Assembly: GCA_017537925.1 (NCBI GenBank)
Contig: JAFYJW010000013.1
Location: forward strand, 1-64,000
Direction of reading: 5' to 3'
DNA length: 64,000 nucleotides
Source of the DNA: Synergistes sp.
Lineage (GTDB): Bacteria; Synergistota; Synergistia; Synergistales; Synergistaceae
Shown piece by piece: positions 6,857 through 15,908 of the stretch (position 1 is its first letter; each line of letters begins with the position of its first letter). The translations under genes were made by a program, and so were the position numbers. Under the pieces are notes generated by a model. The model worked only from the letters and a program-made list of their open reading frames with translations, ran no database searches and was not told the DNA's origin.

Positions 6857-9331
6857 ATGCAGAAGGCAGGACTTTTCACGCCTATCAAGATCAAAACGCT
6901 GGAGCTGGCAAACAGGGTAATAATGTCGCCGATGTTCACGAACTCGGCCGCTCCCGGGGGCTTCGTTTCCAAAAACACTATAAAGCACTATGTGGACAGA
7001 GCGCGCTCCGGCGTCGGTCTCATCATGACCGAGCACACGAGCGTAAGTTCCTATTATATCCATCCGGGGCTTCGCCTTCAGATAAGCAGCGACGATCATA
7101 TCGAAGGCTTTAAGAAGCTCATAGCCGCAGTGCATAACGAGGGCTGCAAGATAGGGCTGCAGATCGCGCATTCGATATACGGTGTCGGCAAAAAGCCGCA
7201 CGAACTGACTAATGAAGAATGCTACGGCATTATCGACGACTTTGTCGCAGGAGCCCGCCGCGCTTACGAAGCGGGATTCGATACCATAGAGCTTCACTAC
7301 GCCCACACCTACACGATGGCCGACTTTATATCGCGCCGCACGAACCTGCGCACCGATGAGTTCGGCGGCGACATCTACGGGCGCATGTTCATGCACCTTG
7401 AGATACTGAAGAAAGTGCGTGAGATCGTCGGCCCCGACTATCCGCTTTTTGCGCGCATCAGCGCCGAGGAATTCGTCCTTGGCGGCAACACGATAGTTCA
7501 GAGCCGCATCTTCGCAAAAGAGCTGGTAAAAAACGGAATAGACTGCATGGACGTATCGGCCGGCGTGCGTTTCGACGACGCCCCCGTCAAAGGCTATTCA
7601 GACCAGCGCGGAAAGCCGACGATCGAATATCCTGACGGACCGAACGTCTATCTTGCCGAAGAGATCAAAAAAGTCGTAGACGTCCCGGTAGTCACAGTCG
7701 GAAAGCTCGGCAACCCTGAATTTGCAGAAAGCGTCATAGCCGAAGGACGCGCCGACCTGGTCGCGCTTGCCCGCCCGCTTATCGCAGATCCTATGTGGGT
7801 ACGCAAAGTCAAAGATCATCGCTTCGACAGGATAACGGAATGCCTCTACTGCACAGAGTGCCTTTACGAGCGTCATGACCCTTCGGCTTATGTGCACTGC
7901 ATGCGCTATACCTGCCAGAACGCGTGCCCCGCAAACGTCGAAGTGCCGCTGTACCTTGATTTCGCACGCCGCGGGATGTACCGCGAGGCTTACGGGGTGA
8001 TACAGAACGAGAACCCGCTCGTCCTCACCTGCGGGCGCGTATGCAACCACCTCTGCGAGAGCATGTGCAACCGTGTTAAAATTGACGAACCTATAGCGAT
8101 ACGCGGAATCAAACGCTTTATCACAGACTGGATACTCGAGCACGACGGAAAGTTCCCGATGCCGGAAATGGAAGCCCCCAACGGCAAGCGCGTCGCTGTG
8201 GTAGGTTCAGGTCCGTCCGGCCTTTCCTGCGCCTTCTATCTTAAGAAAAAAGGCTATGAAGTCACTGTCTTCGAAGCTCTAAATGTGATCGGCGGAATGC
8301 TCGCGGCCGGTCTTCCGGAATATCGCCTGCCGCGCGACAAGTTCGCGAAAGAGCTTGAGCTTTTTAAAGAGATGGGCATAGAATTCGTGACCGGCACAAG
8401 AATCGGTAAGAATCTGAACATAAAAGAGCTCCGCAGAAGGGGCTACATGGCGGTCTATCTTGCGGTCGGCGACCACAACGACAGAAAGTTAGGCGTGCCC
8501 GGCGAGGATGCAGAAGGCGTGATGTCAGGAGTTTCCTTCCTGCGCTCGCTCAGGACCGGAGCAGCCCCGGATTTCAGCGGTAAAGAGATAATAGTCGTAG
8601 GCGGCGGAAATGTTTCGATGGACTGCGCAAGAAGCGCTATACGCCTGGGCGCCGCGAAGGTATCGCTTTTCTGCCTTGAGCAGGAACATGAAATGCCGGC
8701 ACACGCCGATGAAGTAAAAGAAGGCAGGGAAGAAGGTCTTTTAGTTTCCAACGGCTGGGGACCGCTGGAGATACTTGCGGAGCATGGGCGCGTCAGCGGG
8801 GTCAGGTTCAAGAAATGCACCTCGGTCTTTGACGCTTCGGGACGCTTTGCCCCGGCCTACGATGAAAGCTCGCAGATGGAAGCAAAAGCTGATTACGTTA
8901 TCTGCGCGATAGGCCAGGCTTTGAGCCGCGAAGTTGCTGCAGGCAGCGAAGAACTTATCGAGATCCGAGGCAATATAATCAATGCGGCTTACTCCGGCGG
9001 CACATCTACTCCGTGGATTTTCGCCGGAGGCGACTGCACCACCGGGCCGGATTCCGTCGTGAGCGGAGTAAACAGAGGCAAGGAAGCCGCGTCCTCCATC
9101 GACCGCTATCTTGGAGGAGACGGCCAGGTGATCTCCAAAAAGTATCTTAAGAGGGAACTTACTAAACCGGTAGACGAAACACCGTCGCAGCGCGAGCAGA
9201 TGCCTATGCTCCCCCCCGAAGAGAGAAAGACATGTTTCTGTGAAACGGAATGCGGTTTCCGTGAAGAGCAGATCGCAAAAGAAGCAGGGCGCTGCCTGCG
9301 CTGCGATGTTTTGAAAGTCAGTAAGCTATAG
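6857..9331 (+). CDS. OYE-family / GltD-like fused flavoprotein oxidoreductase
   Basis: This 824-residue protein looks like a composite redox enzyme. Residues 1 to about 325 form an Old Yellow Enzyme-type TIM barrel (FTPIKIKTLELANRV, then LHYAHTYTMADFISRRTN). From about 328 there is a cysteine-rich Fe-S region (CLYCTEC, CQNACPANVEVP, CGRVCNHLCESMC) like the N-terminus of glutamate synthase small subunit. An FAD fold follows at about 444 (VVGSGPSGLSCAF) and an NAD(P)H fold at about 578 (VVGGGNVSMDCAR). The C-terminus adds a second cysteine group (CFCETEC, CLRCD) near 791-818. It lies between the hydroxylase subunits and yqeB, so I infer an electron-transfer partner or a reductase acting on the hydroxylated product. 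The gap upstream is about 200 bases, so it may have its own promoter. Confidence 0.8.
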   Translation: MQKAGLFTPIKIKTLELANRVIMSPMFTNSAAPGGFVSKNTIKHYVDRARSGVGLIMTEHTSVSSYYIHPGLRLQISSDDHIEGFKKLIAAVHNEGCKIGLQIAHSIYGVGKKPHELTNEECYGIIDDFVAGARRAYEAGFDTIELHYAHTYTMADFISRRTNLRTDEFGGDIYGRMFMHLEILKKVREIVGPDYPLFARISAEEFVLGGNTIVQSRIFAKELVKNGIDCMDVSAGVRFDDAPVKGYSDQRGKPTIEYPDGPNVYLAEEIKKVVDVPVVTVGKLGNPEFAESVIAEGRADLVALARPLIADPMWVRKVKDHRFDRITECLYCTECLYERHDPSAYVHCMRYTCQNACPANVEVPLYLDFARRGMYREAYGVIQNENPLVLTCGRVCNHLCESMCNRVKIDEPIAIRGIKRFITDWILEHDGKFPMPEMEAPNGKRVAVVGSGPSGLSCAFYLKKKGYEVTVFEALNVIGGMLAAGLPEYRLPRDKFAKELELFKEMGIEFVTGTRIGKNLNIKELRRRGYMAVYLAVGDHNDRKLGVPGEDAEGVMSGVSFLRSLRTGAAPDFSGKEIIVVGGGNVSMDCARSAIRLGAAKVSLFCLEQEHEMPAHADEVKEGREEGLLVSNGWGPLEILAEHGRVSGVRFKKCTSVFDASGRFAPAYDESSQMEAKADYVICAIGQALSREVAAGSEELIEIRGNIINAAYSGGTSTPWIFAGGDCTTGPDSVVSGVNRGKEAASSIDRYLGGDGQVISKKYLKRELTKPVDETPSQREQMPMLPPEERKTCFCETECGFREEQIAKEAGRCLRCDVLKVSKL

Positions 9332-9375
9332 TAGTTTTAGTTTAGTGGAATCGGGAAGGGAGGTCTCCTTTTATA

Positions 9376-10164
9376 GTGAAAAATGCCGGAACTGTAATTG
9401 TAAGAGGCGGAGGAGACCTCGCCACGGGAATAATCTACCGGCTCTGGAAGGTCGGTTTTTCGGTGCTTGTCCTGGAGACGGAGAAGCCGCTTGTCGTTCG
9501 CAGGACCGTTTCCGCTGCTTCCGCCGTTTTTGAAGGTTCAATAAATATTGAGGGTATGGAGGCCGTGCTTATCGGTTCGGCTGAAGATTTCGACCCGTCA
9601 TCCGCGAAAATTCAGGTGCTTATCGACCCGGAAGGCAAAAGCATCAGGAAGATAAGGCCGCGGATTCTCGTGGATGCTGTCATGGCCAAGAAAAACCTGG
9701 GTACAACCAAAGATATGGCGCCGCTCGTCATAGCGATAGGCCCGGGTTTTTCCGCGCCGGAAGATGTGCACGCGGTTATCGAAACAAAGCGGGGACATAC
9801 GCTCGGCCGTGTCATAACAAACGGAAGCGCTATACCTAACACCGGCGTGCCCGGGGTGATAAAAGGCTACAGCATAGAGCGCCTTCTGCGCTCGCCAGCC
9901 GACGGCTGGCTTACGCCGGTGCATAAGATCGGCGACGAAGTCTCATGCGGGCAAACAGTTGCCTATGTAGACGGCATACCGGTCACGGCCGGCGTCGACG
10001 GGATTCTGAGAGGGCTGATACATCCGAGCGTCTATCTGACGAAAGGGCTGAAGATCGGCGACGTTGATCCGCGGGGGGATCCGTCGCACTGTTTCAGTAT
10101 CACCGACAAGGCGCTGGCAGTTGCGGGCGGCGTCCTCGAAGTGATAATGAGCAGCATGGAGTGA
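9376..10164 (+). CDS. yqeB: Selenium-dependent molybdenum hydroxylase system protein YqeB (EF2563 family)
   Basis: The 262-residue protein matches the YqeB/EF2563 family, which co-occurs with SelD and molybdenum hydroxylases that need labile selenium. Its exact reaction is not known. A nucleotide-binding-like glycine motif opens the protein (VIVRGGGDLATGI), and the middle holds the family-typical ETKRGHTLGRVI and GVPGVIKGYS. It starts at GTG 9376, about 11 bases after GGGAGGT. Placement at the end of the hydroxylase locus supports the view that this enzyme carries selenium. Other maturation genes, mocA and yqeC, lie 11 kb away on the other strand. No selD is found in the window. Confidence 0.9.
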   Translation: MKNAGTVIVRGGGDLATGIIYRLWKVGFSVLVLETEKPLVVRRTVSAASAVFEGSINIEGMEAVLIGSAEDFDPSSAKIQVLIDPEGKSIRKIRPRILVDAVMAKKNLGTTKDMAPLVIAIGPGFSAPEDVHAVIETKRGHTLGRVITNGSAIPNTGVPGVIKGYSIERLLRSPADGWLTPVHKIGDEVSCGQTVAYVDGIPVTAGVDGILRGLIHPSVYLTKGLKIGDVDPRGDPSHCFSITDKALAVAGGVLEVIMSSME

Positions 10165-10197
10165 AAATAAGCGTAATCTGAACGATGTGCCGTTAGT

Positions 10198-10344
10198 TGT
10201 CCTGCGGACATGAATTGCGCCTTACGGCGCATGAGTTGACGCAGGCGTCATGAATTGCGGCTGCGCTACATGAATTGCGCTGACGCGCATGGAAAAGAAT
10301 TCAATTCATGGAGCGAAGCGGGAAATCATGGCGGCGAGCCAATA
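10198..10344. repeat. Modular hairpin array A (five hairpins plus conserved tail)
   Basis: Five short hairpins are joined by the 5-base linker TGAAT (once TGAGT): TGTCCTGCGGACA, TGCGCCTTACGGCGCA, TGACGCAGGCGTCA, a degenerate TGCGGCTGCGCTACA and TGCGCTGACGCGCA. A tail from 10290 begins TGGAAAAG and contains the inverted linker ATTCA. The same architecture, with the same last hairpin and tail, recurs at 54369-54605. It fills the gap between the convergent yqeB and alr genes. Function unknown; a two-way terminator or a mobile palindromic repeat are candidates. Confidence 0.85.
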
Positions 10345-10367
10345 TCCTCTGTCTCCCCTATGCTGAT

Positions 10368-11549
10368 TCAGTCCGCAAAATAGTCGCTGCAGCCTGAAAA
10401 TTTGCCGTTTTTGAAAAATATCCTGGGGACTCTTTTGCTTATGCCGCAGGTGATTTCATAGTTTATCGTTCCGGCGAGCTTCGCTGTGTCGGCTGCGCTT
10501 ATTTTTTCTCCGCCGCTTTCGCCGATTATCGTTACTTCGTCTTCCTTTTTTACTCCCGCAATATCCGTGACGTCGGCCATCATCTGATCCATGCAGATGT
10601 TTCCCGCTATCGGCGCTTTTTGCCCCCTTATTATCACGCTGCCCTTGTTGGAGAGAGCGCGCGGGACGCCGTCCGCGTAGCCTGCGGGTATCGTTGCAAG
10701 CACTGTCGGGCGGCGCGTTACAAATGTCCCGCCATAGCCTACAGGAGTGCCGGCAGGAATCTTTTTAATGTATATGATGCGGCTTTTCAGCTGCAGAGCG
10801 GCGCGCAGGTCAAGCCCCATATCGTTGAGGCTGTCCGACGGGAACATGCCGTATATCGCTACGCCGGCCCTTGCCGCCGTGAAGCCGCGGTATGAGCAGT
10901 CCATTATCGCGGCGCTGTTTTCGCAGTGTATCACAGGAAATTTTATTCCGCGCGCCCCGAGAGTCTCTATCATGCTGCGGAAGAGCCCGACCTGCCTGTC
11001 GCTTGCGCTTTTGTCGTGTTCGTCCGCGGTCGCCAGGTGCGTGAATATCCCTTCCATGTGTATGCTGGGCAGCCTGCTTATCTTTTCTATCTCATCCGCC
11101 GCCGTGCCGTCCGGCTCAAAGCCTATCCTTCTCATGCCGGTGTCGATTTTTATATGCAGTTCGGCTGTCTGCCCCATTGCAGAGGCGATACGCGACACTT
11201 CTTCGGCAAAGCTTCTTTCGTATACTGTCATCCGTATTTCATTTCTCACTGCGTCTGCGATTCTGCCGCATGGAATAAAGCCGAGCGTGTATATCGGTTT
11301 TTTGACGCCGCTCTTACGAAGCTGCAGCGCTTCCTCGGCGGTCGCCGCCGCATATGCGTCCGCAATGCCGCTGAGCGCTTCTGCGACCTGCGCTGCTCCG
11401 TGCCCGTACGCGTCTGCCTTTACTACGGCAATGAATTTTTCCCCGCGGGGCATCTTTTCCCGCAGCAGCTTTGCGTTGTGCACTATCCTGTCCAGGTCAA
11501 CTTCCGCATATACGCGGCAGTATTTTTCTTTCGCTTCTGTTTCTGTCAT
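10368..11549 (-). CDS. alr: Alanine racemase
   Basis: A PLP enzyme that converts L-alanine to D-alanine for peptidoglycan. The 393 residues include the PLP lysine Lys44 in VVKADAYGHG, the barrel motifs HIKIDTGMRRIGF and GIFTHLATADEHD, and the C-terminal domain with VGYGGTF carrying the expected second catalytic tyrosine region. I chose ATG 11549 over longer in-frame starts because AGGAG lies about 9 bases upstream and residues before it have no family match. It begins one base after the recG stop and ends a nine-gene minus-strand set; hairpin array A follows directly. Confidence 0.95.
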   Translation of the reverse strand: MTETEAKEKYCRVYAEVDLDRIVHNAKLLREKMPRGEKFIAVVKADAYGHGAAQVAEALSGIADAYAAATAEEALQLRKSGVKKPIYTLGFIPCGRIADAVRNEIRMTVYERSFAEEVSRIASAMGQTAELHIKIDTGMRRIGFEPDGTAADEIEKISRLPSIHMEGIFTHLATADEHDKSASDRQVGLFRSMIETLGARGIKFPVIHCENSAAIMDCSYRGFTAARAGVAIYGMFPSDSLNDMGLDLRAALQLKSRIIYIKKIPAGTPVGYGGTFVTRRPTVLATIPAGYADGVPRALSNKGSVIIRGQKAPIAGNICMDQMMADVTDIAGVKKEDEVTIIGESGGEKISAADTAKLAGTINYEITCGISKRVPRIFFKNGKFSGCSDYFAD

Positions 11550-11550
11550 A

Positions 11551-13602
11551 TCAAGCCATCTCCTGTGAGCGGCACTGCGGCCGTGCCTTCTGTTTATTTT
11601 TAAGATACTCCGCCGCGTCGTCCCTTGCCGCTTGAGCAAGCGGAAAGTCTTTTCTTAAGTCGGCGACTCTGAAAGAGGCCAGCCCGTGCTGCGCAAGTCC
11701 CGCAAGCTCTCCTTCGCCGCGCTGTTTCAGATCGGCCTGAGCTATCTCAAAACCGTCGTTTGAGGCGGCAAATGAGCGCAGGCGTTCTGTGTCGCTTCCG
11801 GAAGCGGAGATAAGCACGCATACGCCGCGCCGCTTCCCACGGCCTACCCTGCCGCGAAGCTGATGCAGCTGCGACAGGCCGTAGCGTTCCGGCGCCTCTA
11901 TCACGATCACGGAGGCCTCGGGTACGTCGACGCCTACTTCAAGTACCGTCGTGCCTACGAGTATCTGTGTTTTGCCGTCGCGAAACGAAGCAAGCGCCGC
12001 GTCTTTTTCTTCCGTTTCCATACGGCCGTGTACCAGCGATATCTTTATCGGCGGCATTTTCTTCCGCAGCCATTCAAAGCGCTTTTCGGCGGCGGGCAGC
12101 TGAGAGTTTTCGTCGTCCTCGACGCGCGGGCATATCCAGTAGATGCGGCCTCCGTGCATTATCTCGCGCGCTATGAAGCGCAGCAGCTCCGGTACGGCTC
12201 CGGCGTCTATTATACGTGTTTCCGGAGGTATGCGCCCGGCCGGTTTTTCATCGATCACAGAGATATCAAGGTCGCCGCATATGGTCTGAGCCATCGTGCG
12301 CGGTATCGGGGTCGCGCTCATCATAAGAAGGTGGGGACGGCTGCCGTTTTTCAGCAGAGCGGCGCGCTGTCTGACTCCGAAGCGCTGCTGTTCGTCGATT
12401 ATCACGGCTCCTAAGTTTTTGAAGGAAATCTTGTCGGAAAGCAGCGCCTGTGTTCCCGTTACGACTCCGGCAGAGCCGTTTCTTGCAGCGGATATCGTTT
12501 TGCGGCGCGCGTCGGCCGGCATGCCGGCTTTAAGAAGCGCGCAGTTTATTCCGGCCGGGACAAGGTATTTCAGCGCCTGTGCGTGCAGCTGTTCCGCAAG
12601 CGTCTCTGTGGGCGCCATCACGGCGCACTGCGCGCCGCTGTCGCATACGCAGGCGGCAAACGCAAGCGCTACGAGCGTTTTGCCGGAGCCTACGTCGCCC
12701 TGAAGCAGGCGCGACACGGGCGAGCCGGACGCTCCGTCTTCTATTATTTCATTCAGCGCACGCTGCTGCGCGCCGGTAAGAGAAAAGGGGAGGGAAGCCG
12801 TGAATGCGTCAAGATAACGGCCCGGTGTGAGCGGCACGGATCGGCAGGTTTTTCGTTCCAGACGCCGCTCTTCGAGCAGCAGCTGCAGCTTGAAGAGCTC
12901 TTCGTAAGCAAGCCGCCTGCGAGCTTCTTTCCAGCGCTCCGGGGAACCTGGCGCGTGCATCTCTTTCAGCGCTTCCGCGCACGAAAGCAGCCCGTTTTTT
13001 TTCACGGCTTCAGGCGGCAGCTCTTCCGGAATAAACCGGAGATATTCGGAAACGGCTGTTCTTGCGGCGGCGCGAAGCGTTTTCTGGGAGAGACCGCCCG
13101 TTGCAGGATATATCGGGATTATCCCGCAAAAGGAGGCTTCGTCCTGTCCTTTGCAGATCTCAAACTCTGGCTCAGTCATTTCGAATATGCTGCCGCGCAG
13201 AAAGGGAGTTCCGTAAAGCAGGAGAGCTGCGCCGGGGGCAAGCGTTTTATCAAGCCCGCGGCGGTTGAACCACGCTGCTCTCAGCATGGACGTCCCGTCG
13301 GAGAGGTCGCACAAAGTAATGCGCCGTCCGCCTGATAACGCTTTTGTATCAGTATTGCGGACCGACGCGCATACGACCGCCGGCGAACCGGGTACAAGTT
13401 CGGATATGTTTTTTCTGGCGCGCCTGTCTTCATATCGGCGCGGAAACAGGAAAAGCAGGTCGCGCACAGTGTGCACGCCAAGCTTTTCCATAAGTGCGGC
13501 GCGTTTGGGGCCGATGCCGGGAAGCTCGTTTATCGGAGTGCCGCTTTTATCCCGCCGTTCTTCAGGCAGGCTTTCGGACGTGCTTTTATTCCTGTTTGCC
13601 AA
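11551..13602 (-). CDS. recG: ATP-dependent DNA helicase RecG
   Basis: This 683-residue SF2 helicase remodels stalled replication forks and branched recombination intermediates. An N-terminal wedge (OB) domain comes first (INELPGIGPKRAALMEKLG, residues 24-42). The helicase motifs are LLQGDVGSGKT, a DEQQ box in place of the usual DEQH, MSATPIPRT and QLRGRVGRG. The start is TTG 13602, inside the 3' end of divIVA (17-base overlap), with only a weak ribosome site; no better start keeps the wedge domain. The co-transcribed neighbours are divIVA and alr. Confidence 0.96.
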   Translation of the reverse strand: MANRNKSTSESLPEERRDKSGTPINELPGIGPKRAALMEKLGVHTVRDLLFLFPRRYEDRRARKNISELVPGSPAVVCASVRNTDTKALSGGRRITLCDLSDGTSMLRAAWFNRRGLDKTLAPGAALLLYGTPFLRGSIFEMTEPEFEICKGQDEASFCGIIPIYPATGGLSQKTLRAAARTAVSEYLRFIPEELPPEAVKKNGLLSCAEALKEMHAPGSPERWKEARRRLAYEELFKLQLLLEERRLERKTCRSVPLTPGRYLDAFTASLPFSLTGAQQRALNEIIEDGASGSPVSRLLQGDVGSGKTLVALAFAACVCDSGAQCAVMAPTETLAEQLHAQALKYLVPAGINCALLKAGMPADARRKTISAARNGSAGVVTGTQALLSDKISFKNLGAVIIDEQQRFGVRQRAALLKNGSRPHLLMMSATPIPRTMAQTICGDLDISVIDEKPAGRIPPETRIIDAGAVPELLRFIAREIMHGGRIYWICPRVEDDENSQLPAAEKRFEWLRKKMPPIKISLVHGRMETEEKDAALASFRDGKTQILVGTTVLEVGVDVPEASVIVIEAPERYGLSQLHQLRGRVGRGKRRGVCVLISASGSDTERLRSFAASNDGFEIAQADLKQRGEGELAGLAQHGLASFRVADLRKDFPLAQAARDDAAEYLKNKQKARPQCRSQEMA

Positions 13603-14227
13603 CCAGATCTTCGGGTTTTACGCCAAGCAGTCCGCAGGCCGCTTCAAGGTCTTTCATGCTGCTTTTCTGTTCCGGCTCTGCCGGAGACTCTGTCTCAGCA
13701 GCAGCTTTATCGCCAGCCTCTGCCGGGTCTGCTGCGCCTTCGAGCATTGACTCTACCACGCCTTTCAGCTGGGATGAATTCATCGCCTGTGTGAGCTGCG
13801 TATCGAATTTTCCGAGCATACCGCGGAATTCCTGAGCGAACATCTCGCGGACAGTGCGTATTTTTTCGACTCCTGCGCGAAGACGCTTTGCTTCTTCGGC
13901 TGTCTCCTGACGAATCGCCTCGGCTTCGGCGCGGGCGTCTTCGATGATCTTGTTTGCCTGTTCGCGGGCGCTCTTCACGCGGTCGTCCGCGCTTTTCTGA
14001 GCCATCAGCAGCGCTTCGTGCAGAACGTCCTTCATGCGGTCGTATTCTGCAAGGCTCTCCTGTTTTGCCGCCAGTTCCTGCTCAAGCTCTTTGTTTTTCT
14101 TGTTGTAAGTCTGCAGAGTTTCGGCGACGTTGTCGAGAAATTCGTCGACCTCGTTGGTATCGTATCCTCTCAGGCTTTTTTTGAACGACTGGTTAACAAT
14201 ATCAAGCGATGTCAAAAGCTCCGGCAT
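13586..14227 (-). CDS. divIVA: DivIVA-domain cell division/polarity protein
   Basis: The 213-residue protein opens with the DivIVA membrane-binding signature (PELLTSLDIVNQSFKKSLRG, then GYDTNEVDEFLDNV). A long charged coiled coil runs to about residue 120, and a variable acidic, proline-containing tail ends the protein. DivIVA proteins gather at curved membrane and recruit division or envelope factors. AAGGAGCGGGG precedes the ATG. The position beside yggS is the classical Gram-positive arrangement, but sepF and ylmG/yggT are absent here. A diderm role is less well defined than in Firmicutes. Confidence 0.93.
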   Translation of the reverse strand: MPELLTSLDIVNQSFKKSLRGYDTNEVDEFLDNVAETLQTYNKKNKELEQELAAKQESLAEYDRMKDVLHEALLMAQKSADDRVKSAREQANKIIEDARAEAEAIRQETAEEAKRLRAGVEKIRTVREMFAQEFRGMLGKFDTQLTQAMNSSQLKGVVESMLEGAADPAEAGDKAAAETESPAEPEQKSSMKDLEAACGLLGVKPEDLVGKQE

Positions 14228-14250
14228 TTACCCCGCTCCTTTGAGTTATA

Positions 14251-14967
14251 TTATTGTTTTGTCCCATTATAATTTCTTTTGCCGAAAATTGCACTCCCGA
14301 TACGCACAATTGTGCTGCCCTCTTCTATGGCGGCAGTGAAATCGCCGCTCATTCCCATAGAAAGCTCGGGAAGGGGCAGTCCTGAAGATGCGCGCAGCGC
14401 GTCGCGAAGCATCCGCAGCGATGCGAACGTATTTCTTAGCTCCTGTTCGTCGTCTGTTTCGCGCGCTACGGTCATCAGGCCGCGGACGTCCACAGACGGA
14501 CAGGATGTGAGTATGGCGTCGAGCAGGCCGAAAGCCGCGTCGTGTGAAACGCCGCCCTTTGTCTCCTCTCCGGATATATTTATTTCGAGGAAGACAGGAT
14601 AGGAGGCAAGACCTTTTTCCGCCGCAATTCTGTTCACCGCAGACGCCGTTTCATATGAATCGACGCTCTCGATAAGGTCGAATATTTCAATGGCGCGGCG
14701 GATCTTGTTTTTCTGCAGCCGCCCTATCATATGCCACGGGCAGGATGGAAGCCCCGGCGTCCATGACGCCCGTTTTTCCGCGGCTTCCTGTACGCGGTTT
14801 TCGCCTATCAGGTCAAGCAGCGGAGACGCTTCCTCCATTGCCGCGAGAGGATGGAACTTTGTGACTCCCATTAGCTTTATTTCCGAGGCTGCGCGTCCGC
14901 TCCTGGCCGCTGCCGATGAGACGGCTTCCCTTATTTTTGCGATGTTTTCGGCGATCTCTGTTACCAC
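14251..14967 (-). CDS. YggS-family PLP homeostasis protein
   Basis: The 238-residue single-domain TIM barrel binds PLP and controls vitamin B6 and amino-acid balance; it has no racemase activity in studied members. The PLP lysine lies in MGVTKFHP near residue 35. Other family motifs are IGENRVQEA, WHMIGRLQKNK and the C-terminal LSMGMSGDFTAAIEEGSTIVR, which holds the phosphate. The start is GTG 14967, overlapping the HlyD-like gene by 7 bases. The yggS-divIVA neighbourhood is conserved in many bacteria. Confidence 0.95.
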   Translation of the reverse strand: MVTEIAENIAKIREAVSSAAARSGRAASEIKLMGVTKFHPLAAMEEASPLLDLIGENRVQEAAEKRASWTPGLPSCPWHMIGRLQKNKIRRAIEIFDLIESVDSYETASAVNRIAAEKGLASYPVFLEINISGEETKGGVSHDAAFGLLDAILTSCPSVDVRGLMTVARETDDEQELRNTFASLRMLRDALRASSGLPLPELSMGMSGDFTAAIEEGSTIVRIGSAIFGKRNYNGTKQ

Positions 14968-15896
14968 AGCTGTATCTTCCCTTCCCGTGCATCCTCTGCA
15001 TTTTCGACTATAGCGTCTCCGACGGATATACCGCCGGTCGTGAGGAATTTATCGTTTTCCGCCGTTATCCCCTCTACGGGCGTGAATATGACGCGCGCTC
15101 CGCGAACAAGGTAGACGCCGTTCTTACCGTCTTTTTTCACAATAGCGCTCATCGGCACGAGAGCGCCTTTTGTCAGCCCTGCGTCGATCGTCAGAGTGTA
15201 GTTGCGTGAAAGGACGAGGTCGGGCTGAAACCACGGCATCGTCACGCATATCTTGGTAAGGGAGCCCGATTTCATAGCCACGCTGATGTTTGCCATGGAC
15301 ACCGTGTCGTCTATGTCCATCCTTACGCGGAATTTCTTGCGCTTAATCTGCTCTTCGGCGTCTCCCGCCGGCGTCATATATCCCACAAAGCGCAGCGACT
15401 GCGGCTGTTCTATCATCTTGCCGATCGTTTCTCCGCGCTGGACGGCCGCATTGTCGGCGATAAACTGCAGCTTTACGCTTTTATCGAAAAATTCCGGCCC
15501 CGCCTGCCAGAGCGCGGTATAGCGCCACTTGCTCTCCTGTCCGTCGCTGCCGGCAACGAAATACCCCTGCTGTTCCGCCTTTACTTCCCTTCCGCCGACG
15601 CGGGCCACGACCGCTCCGCGCGCCACCCTGACCGGTCCTTTGCCGAGAGGGAATGATACGGCTCCGGGCGCCGGGGCTTTGAGCACCGTTTCTTTCCACA
15701 GCAGCAGACCCTTTACTTTTATCACGTTTATCTCGATTCCCGGCGCAGCCCAGGTTATGTCCGGGTGCAGGTATTCGTAGCGGCTGAAGTAGGATTTGAA
15801 ACCCCATACCCAAAGCGCTATGATCGCCGCGACGCCGAGCCAGTATGTGATGCGGAAACCTCTTTTTTTCTCTTCCGGCGTATATCGTCTGACCAT
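14961..15896 (-). CDS. HlyD-like membrane-anchored protein
   Basis: The 311-residue protein has a short basic N-terminus, one membrane helix at about residues 16-35 (ITYWLGVAAIIALWVWGF), then a soluble region with beta-rich, lipoyl/barrel-sandwich-like features (VLKAPAPGAVSFPLGKG). The C-terminal part resembles the HlyD/periplasmic adaptor fold. No transporter gene lies next to it, so a role in an efflux pump is doubtful. Its place between a HAD gene and yggS-divIVA resembles clostridial division clusters that carry a similar HlyD-like gene, which suggests an envelope or division function. This is inference; the exact role is unknown. Confidence 0.65.
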   Translation of the reverse strand: MVRRYTPEEKKRGFRITYWLGVAAIIALWVWGFKSYFSRYEYLHPDITWAAPGIEINVIKVKGLLLWKETVLKAPAPGAVSFPLGKGPVRVARGAVVARVGGREVKAEQQGYFVAGSDGQESKWRYTALWQAGPEFFDKSVKLQFIADNAAVQRGETIGKMIEQPQSLRFVGYMTPAGDAEEQIKRKKFRVRMDIDDTVSMANISVAMKSGSLTKICVTMPWFQPDLVLSRNYTLTIDAGLTKGALVPMSAIVKKDGKNGVYLVRGARVIFTPVEGITAENDKFLTTGGISVGDAIVENAEDAREGKIQLW

Positions 15897-15908
15897 GTCA
15901 CAAACCTT

